The notes beneath the pieces were generated by a model, which had not been told where the DNA came from, did no database searches, and worked only from the letters and a program-made list of their open reading frames with translations. The translations under genes and the position numbers were made by a program. Below, one piece after another: positions 29,880-33,913 of a stretch of 33,913 nt of DNA (position 1 is its first letter; each line of letters begins with the position of its first letter). Source of the DNA: Gemmatimonadota bacterium (GTDB taxonomy: Bacteria; Gemmatimonadota; Gemmatimonadetes; Gemmatimonadales; GWC2-71-9); assembly GCA_029262155.1 (NCBI GenBank), contig JAJCZW010000189.1, forward strand, positions 1-33,913. The letters run 5' to 3'.

Positions 29880-30323
29880 CTATGTCAACCACTTCCTCAG
29901 TCGAGCCCAGATCCCTCGACGCCTCCTTGAACCCTGTCTCTTCCCCTCGTCCCAGGAAGCTCCCGAATGGTTCCTTGCGATGCCTTTCTCGAAATGCGCG
30001 GTTCGTGTGTCCTGGTCCTGAGCCCGCCCGCTTTCAATCTCCGCGCGCGTCCAGCGGCGCGCCCAGGTAACCTCGTTCCCCCTGATCCAATAGTGCGACT
30101 GACAGGGGCAGCTCCAGTTGCCGATCGACGGGTCAAGTGAGATCGTCTCCCCGTCGAAGGTTAGAGTCCAGTCCGCAGGGGATACATCCGAAAGGATCCG
30201 ATCGGCATGTACTTCATTAGCGAGTGCGATCGTGCGGTTAGGAGCCCCGTATTGTGCGCGAGCCGAGGGCTGTGTACGTTCAATGATCGTCGTCCGCCGA
30301 CACCGAATTGAAGCGCAAGGACG
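29880..30323 (-). pseudogene. DUF6527-like protein, 5'-truncated/degenerate reading frame without a usable start codon
   Basis: Hand translation of the minus strand: ...DVSPADWTLTFDGETISLDPSIGNWSCPCQSHYWIRGNEVTWARRWTRAEIESGRAQDQ...GIWARLRKWLT*. Frame open from TAA (30324-30326) to TAG (29880-29882); no ATG/GTG/TTG upstream of the conserved block, hence absent from the ORF track. Confidence 0.65.
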
Positions 30324-30358
30324 TTAGACCGTAGCCTGGTTCGATGATGGGAGGAGCA

Positions 30359-30841
30359 ATGAGGGTAGCGTGGGTCTTTCTGCTTCTAGCGACATTCGCC
30401 AGTCCACGTTTGGCCCAGAAGAACAAGAAGAGCAAGCGATGTTCCGGTACACCAGTCGACTCCACCGCGATGGCGGGGCCGATCTACCAGGACTGCCAAG
30501 TCGACAAACCCGCAAAGCGTAAAGGCGCGTCCCCAAGACTCAACTGGGAATCCAGCGCCGGAGCATCCCCCAACGGTCGCTGCTACCGAGCCGAGTTCCA
30601 GTTTGTCGTCAACGAATTTGGTGGCGTTGTCCCGGGAAGCATCCAGGCGACTTCCTCCAACGACGCCACCTTTGAACAAGCCGTTCAGGGCTCCCTGGTG
30701 CGGCTCCGGTATGAGCCGGCCAAACTCGACGGCCGGGCGGTAGCGCAAGTCGTCGTCTACAAGCAGACCGCATCGGTGGTTGTGGTGGTTAGTTCGTCAC
30801 CGCTCAGGGGAGCGCCTCCACAGGCACCCTTGGGCTGCTAG
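30359..30841 (+). CDS. Secreted protein with TonB C-terminal-like domain
   Basis: Signal peptide MRVAWVFLLLATFASPRLAQ; 'CYRAEFQFVVNEFGGVVPGSIQATSSNDATFEQAVQGSLVRLRYEPAKLDGRAVAQVV' resembles TonB_C. GGGAGGAG upstream of ATG 30359. Confidence 0.7.
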   Translation: MRVAWVFLLLATFASPRLAQKNKKSKRCSGTPVDSTAMAGPIYQDCQVDKPAKRKGASPRLNWESSAGASPNGRCYRAEFQFVVNEFGGVVPGSIQATSSNDATFEQAVQGSLVRLRYEPAKLDGRAVAQVVVYKQTASVVVVVSSSPLRGAPPQAPLGC

Positions 30842-30916
30842 ACCTCGGACAGCATCCTTGGTGACCAGCATCAAGCACGCGGAAATCTGGGCAACACTAT
30901 TGGGAGGGTGCGGGCA

Positions 30917-32464
30917 ATGTTGAACGAATGGAGCCGTTCCGGTTGGTGGGCATCCAATATGTTCTGTCTGACTCTTCTGGCGGCCTGTGGAGATCCCCCG
31001 ACAGGTCCGGTCGATACGGATGAGGCAGATCAGTCAGTCCAGCCTCCACCAGTTGGCGATCTCGCAATAACCTTCGTTCAGGTGAATCTCGGGACTGACA
31101 GGAACGGCGCCACGATAACCTTCACCCATTCGGCCACTAAGCGGGCAAGTGTGGTAACTGGTACCATTCCAGGTTTTCGGGACGTCACACTCGAAGTTGG
31201 GAGTTATTCCTATGAAGTAAGCGATCTGGATCCGAGATGCGAAGCCTTTGGGGACCCAACAGTCGACATCTCGGAGGGTCAGAATGCTCTGACCATTTCC
31301 TTCGATTGCGTTGGAGCCTTCACCTACCAACGGTGGATTTCCAGGGAGTCAAACCAGGTGTGGTGGGTAGATGAGGGCGGGCTTGATCGACCACTCGCAA
31401 CCGAGGGCTTCAATATCGCTCGGGGATTCTCCCCAGATGGGTCCTCAGTACTTGTCGAGGAGTGGATAGGGCGGCAATGCAAGACATCGATCGTCAGTCT
31501 CGATGGTGGACGGATTCAAATCACACCAATGTTCGGCGCCTCCGTCAGTGTTGCAGAATGGTCGCCCGACGGGTCCATGCTCGTCGCGCAGGAGGCTGAT
31601 GCATGCTCGGGCCCTGTCTTCAGTTTTCACATCGTCTTCTATGATAAGGCAGGTAGGGCTACCGGGTTTGTGCCTAAGGAGGGACAATCGATCGACTTAG
31701 AGCCAGCATGGTCCCCGAACGGAAAGACAATCGCCTTCACACGCGGACGCTCCTTGATGCTCTACTGGTTGGAGTCACAGCGCCTTGAGGTCGTACGCAC
31801 ATACGGAACCTCTCGTCCGATCACACGACCCGAATGGTCACCCGACGGGACAAAACTCTTACTTGAAGTTTCTGAACCCCAACAGTTACATGTGATTGAT
31901 CTCGCGACTAGAAGTGTCGTCGAAGGTCGAAGGGACCACCCCGCTTTGGGTCCCTCATGGTATCCGGACAGCCGGCGGATCATTTATGGCACACTGAACG
32001 ATGAGGGAGAGACTCTGTGGTCCTTCGATTCTGAAACTGGAACAACCACGATGGTGCTGACCGATGGACCAAGCGGTGCCGCCTCGCCAAGTTTGTCCGT
32101 AGACGGACGGCAGGTTGTCTTTGATGCGCTCAGCGATGGGGGCGGTCGTGCGATCCTCTTCGCAAACCTCAAAGATGGGCGCAGTCGCGTTATCCACCAG
32201 AACACCGGGTCATATTACATCCTTCCCCGGCTGCGGAGGTGTCGCGGCCCCAGCGCCATGTGCGTGGCTCGCGGCCTGGTGAGAGCGACAGACACCACGG
32301 CGATGGGTAGAGTCGACTCACTCTTCACGCTCGATCGCGCACCGGGACGTCGCCATGGTGGGGGACTCGATCTTAGGGACGGTCGCACAAGCCGTCCTCA
32401 TCGTGCCGGAGGGCACACCCAAGAAACCTCGGCAGTGAAACCCCTCCCGACCTCGATTCGGTAG
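30917..32464 (+). CDS. TolB/PD40-like beta-propeller lipoprotein (3' end probably aberrant)
   Basis: 'SPDGSSVLVEEW', 'WSPDGSMLVAQE', 'AWSPNGKTIAFTRG', 'EWSPDGTKLLLEV', 'SLSVDGRQVVFDAL' blades; 'LLAACGD' lipobox; GGGAGGG upstream of ATG 30917. Confidence 0.8.
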   Translation: MLNEWSRSGWWASNMFCLTLLAACGDPPTGPVDTDEADQSVQPPPVGDLAITFVQVNLGTDRNGATITFTHSATKRASVVTGTIPGFRDVTLEVGSYSYEVSDLDPRCEAFGDPTVDISEGQNALTISFDCVGAFTYQRWISRESNQVWWVDEGGLDRPLATEGFNIARGFSPDGSSVLVEEWIGRQCKTSIVSLDGGRIQITPMFGASVSVAEWSPDGSMLVAQEADACSGPVFSFHIVFYDKAGRATGFVPKEGQSIDLEPAWSPNGKTIAFTRGRSLMLYWLESQRLEVVRTYGTSRPITRPEWSPDGTKLLLEVSEPQQLHVIDLATRSVVEGRRDHPALGPSWYPDSRRIIYGTLNDEGETLWSFDSETGTTTMVLTDGPSGAASPSLSVDGRQVVFDALSDGGGRAILFANLKDGRSRVIHQNTGSYYILPRLRRCRGPSAMCVARGLVRATDTTAMGRVDSLFTLDRAPGRRHGGGLDLRDGRTSRPHRAGGHTQETSAVKPLPTSIR

Positions 32465-32748
32465 GGGTCGATTCCACCAGGATCAGCACGAGGGCCGGCG
32501 CTTCTTGGCGTACATGTCGAAGAATTACTAGTTTTTCGATGCGTTATCCCGATCTGTCGATCCAAGCGGCGGGGTATCGATCACGGTTCTAGCCGAAGCC
32601 GCGATTATCCTGTTTGTAAGTACTATTCCTACCTTGATTTACGATCCGATACTGTCGTGACCCTTCCTGCGATCATGGACTTACGCTGTACCTTCCCTGA
32701 ACTACAATATAGACGGCTCTTTACTCCATACTATGGGCTGCCTATCAT

Positions 32749-33330
32749 ATGGCGTACGCAGTTGAGACCATCCACCCGTTTCTCGACGGCAACGGGCGAG
32801 TCGGACGATTGCTCATCACCTTTCTGCTGACCGAACGTGGCGTCCTGCAGAAGCCAGTGCTGTACCTTTCGCACTTCTTCAAAAGACACCGGCAGGCCTA
32901 TTACGAGCACCTGCAGGGCGTGCGCCACCAGGGGGAGTGGGAGGCGTGGCTCGCTTTCTTCCTACGCGGTGTGATCAAGGTGGCGGGTGAAGCGGCGGAA
33001 ACGGCCCGTCGCGTTCTTGAGTTGCGCGAGGCCCATCGGACTGCCATAACTGGGAACTTCGGTCGAGCAGCGGGTAACGGTCACATGGTGCTGGAGTCGC
33101 TGTTCGATCGCCCGATCGTGACCGTTCACGATGTACAGCGCATTACCGGTACCACCTACTCAGCCGCGAATAGTCTGGTGGCGCGAATGGTCAGGCTGGG
33201 CATACTCGACGAGATGACGGGCTTTGCCCGCAACCGACGTTTCCACTACTCGCCCTACATTGCACTCTTTAGCGATGAACTGCCGGACAAGATCGGCGAA
33301 CGAACTACCGCGTCAGATACCGCTTCTTGA
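32749..33330 (+). CDS. Fic/DOC family protein, N-terminally truncated, with C-terminal winged-helix
   Basis: Intact Fic motif 'HPFLDGNGRVGRLL'; 'AANSLVARMVRLGILDEMTGFARNRRFHYSPYIALF'. In-frame TAG at 32710 and no N-terminal Fic region upstream. Confidence 0.85.
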   Translation: MAYAVETIHPFLDGNGRVGRLLITFLLTERGVLQKPVLYLSHFFKRHRQAYYEHLQGVRHQGEWEAWLAFFLRGVIKVAGEAAETARRVLELREAHRTAITGNFGRAAGNGHMVLESLFDRPIVTVHDVQRITGTTYSAANSLVARMVRLGILDEMTGFARNRRFHYSPYIALFSDELPDKIGERTTASDTAS

Positions 33331-33913
33331 TCTTCGCCACCACGGTGTAGTTCGGGTCCACAATATTCGCGACCGTGTTCTCCCCCGCCTGACCCAGCAG
33401 CGTATACGCATCCCACTTCTCGAACCCGTACTCCTCCACCAGCCACTCGATCAGCTCCACATGGGCGAGCCGGAATGCGTCGATCAACGGCCGGGCGCTC
33501 CCCGCCACCATGATGTAGTCGTTGTCTTCCAGTCGGGGCCAGTCGATCGCCTTTCCCTTCACCAGGTCGATCTTCAAGATCACATCCATGCTGGTCTCGA
33601 GGCCGGTTCCGTTGACCTCACCCTCGCCTTGCCTCGCGTGGCCGTCGCCAAAATAGAAGTAGGCGCCGTCGTGAAAGATCGGGAGGTAGACGGTGGTGCC
33701 TTCCCGTACCTCGGGTGCATCCATGTTCCCGCCAAAATCGCCGGGCCACCGTCCGGCATACGCTTCGTCCCCGCGCGGAGCCACCGCCACTCGGCCTAAC
33801 ATCGGCTGGAGATCGACCTGGAGCCGACCCAGGCGGCTATTCGGTGCCGGCGTGGTGCCGGTCATCTGGAGGGTGTCGATCTCCCAGAGATACCGTCGAG
33901 CTGGGATTGGATC
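33305..33913 (-). CDS. Acetamidase/formamidase family protein, C-terminal part (5' end beyond window)
   Basis: 'GRVAVAPRGDEAYAGRWPGDFGGNMDAPEVREGTTVYLPIFHDGAYFYFGDGHARQGEGEVNGTGLETSMDV' is FmdA/AmdA-like; frame stays open to the window edge (DPIPARRYLWEIDTLQ). Confidence 0.93.
   Translation of the reverse strand, partial: DPIPARRYLWEIDTLQMTGTTPAPNSRLGRLQVDLQPMLGRVAVAPRGDEAYAGRWPGDFGGNMDAPEVREGTTVYLPIFHDGAYFYFGDGHARQGEGEVNGTGLETSMDVILKIDLVKGKAIDWPRLEDNDYIMVAGSARPLIDAFRLAHVELIEWLVEEYGFEKWDAYTLLGQAGENTVANIVDPNYTVVAKIKKRYLTR

Noticed and set aside
29015-30350. Integron cassette array as a firm call
   Set aside because: Only 3'-half-like GTTRRRY motifs are visible; no matching R''/L'' halves and no IntI in the window, so kept only as a hypothesis.
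1-33913. CRISPR array, prophage or complete IS element
   Set aside because: No regularly spaced direct repeats, transposase, integrase or phage structural genes were recognised on either strand.

Overview
The window is a 33.9 kb high-GC bacterial chromosomal segment. The gene style (SusC/TonB-plug proteins, DUF5916, BNR/sortilin-type propellers, M28/M20 peptidases, amidase-signature enzymes) suggests Gemmatimonadota or a relative, but that is inference. From 1 to about 29 kb it is densely packed: MFS transporter/MarR; a beta-propeller-TlpA thioredoxin fusion with a small Cys-motif secreted protein; a Crp/Fnr-DUF3179-alkyltransferase-like operon; epimerase-amidase; TonB receptor-YbjQ-amidase-duplicated ABM-like protein; DUF5916; a barrel-less carboxypeptidase-regulatory/plug protein; a cyclase plus split TPP-decarboxylase operon divergent from an M20 amidohydrolase; tRNA-Arg(UCG); CorA; M28 peptidase-histidine phosphatase-BNR propeller; and a lipoprotein alpha/beta hydrolase. 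From about 29.0 to 32.75 kb the sequence becomes a mosaic of small ORFs, gene remnants and related short elements. It contains a start-codon-less DUF6527-like reading frame on the minus strand that the ORF track misses, a possible BNR C-terminal remnant, a KTSC-like mini-protein and an N-terminally truncated Fic protein. I did not find a complete new system. The most unusual material is this mosaic and the split TPP-enzyme/cyclase operon.
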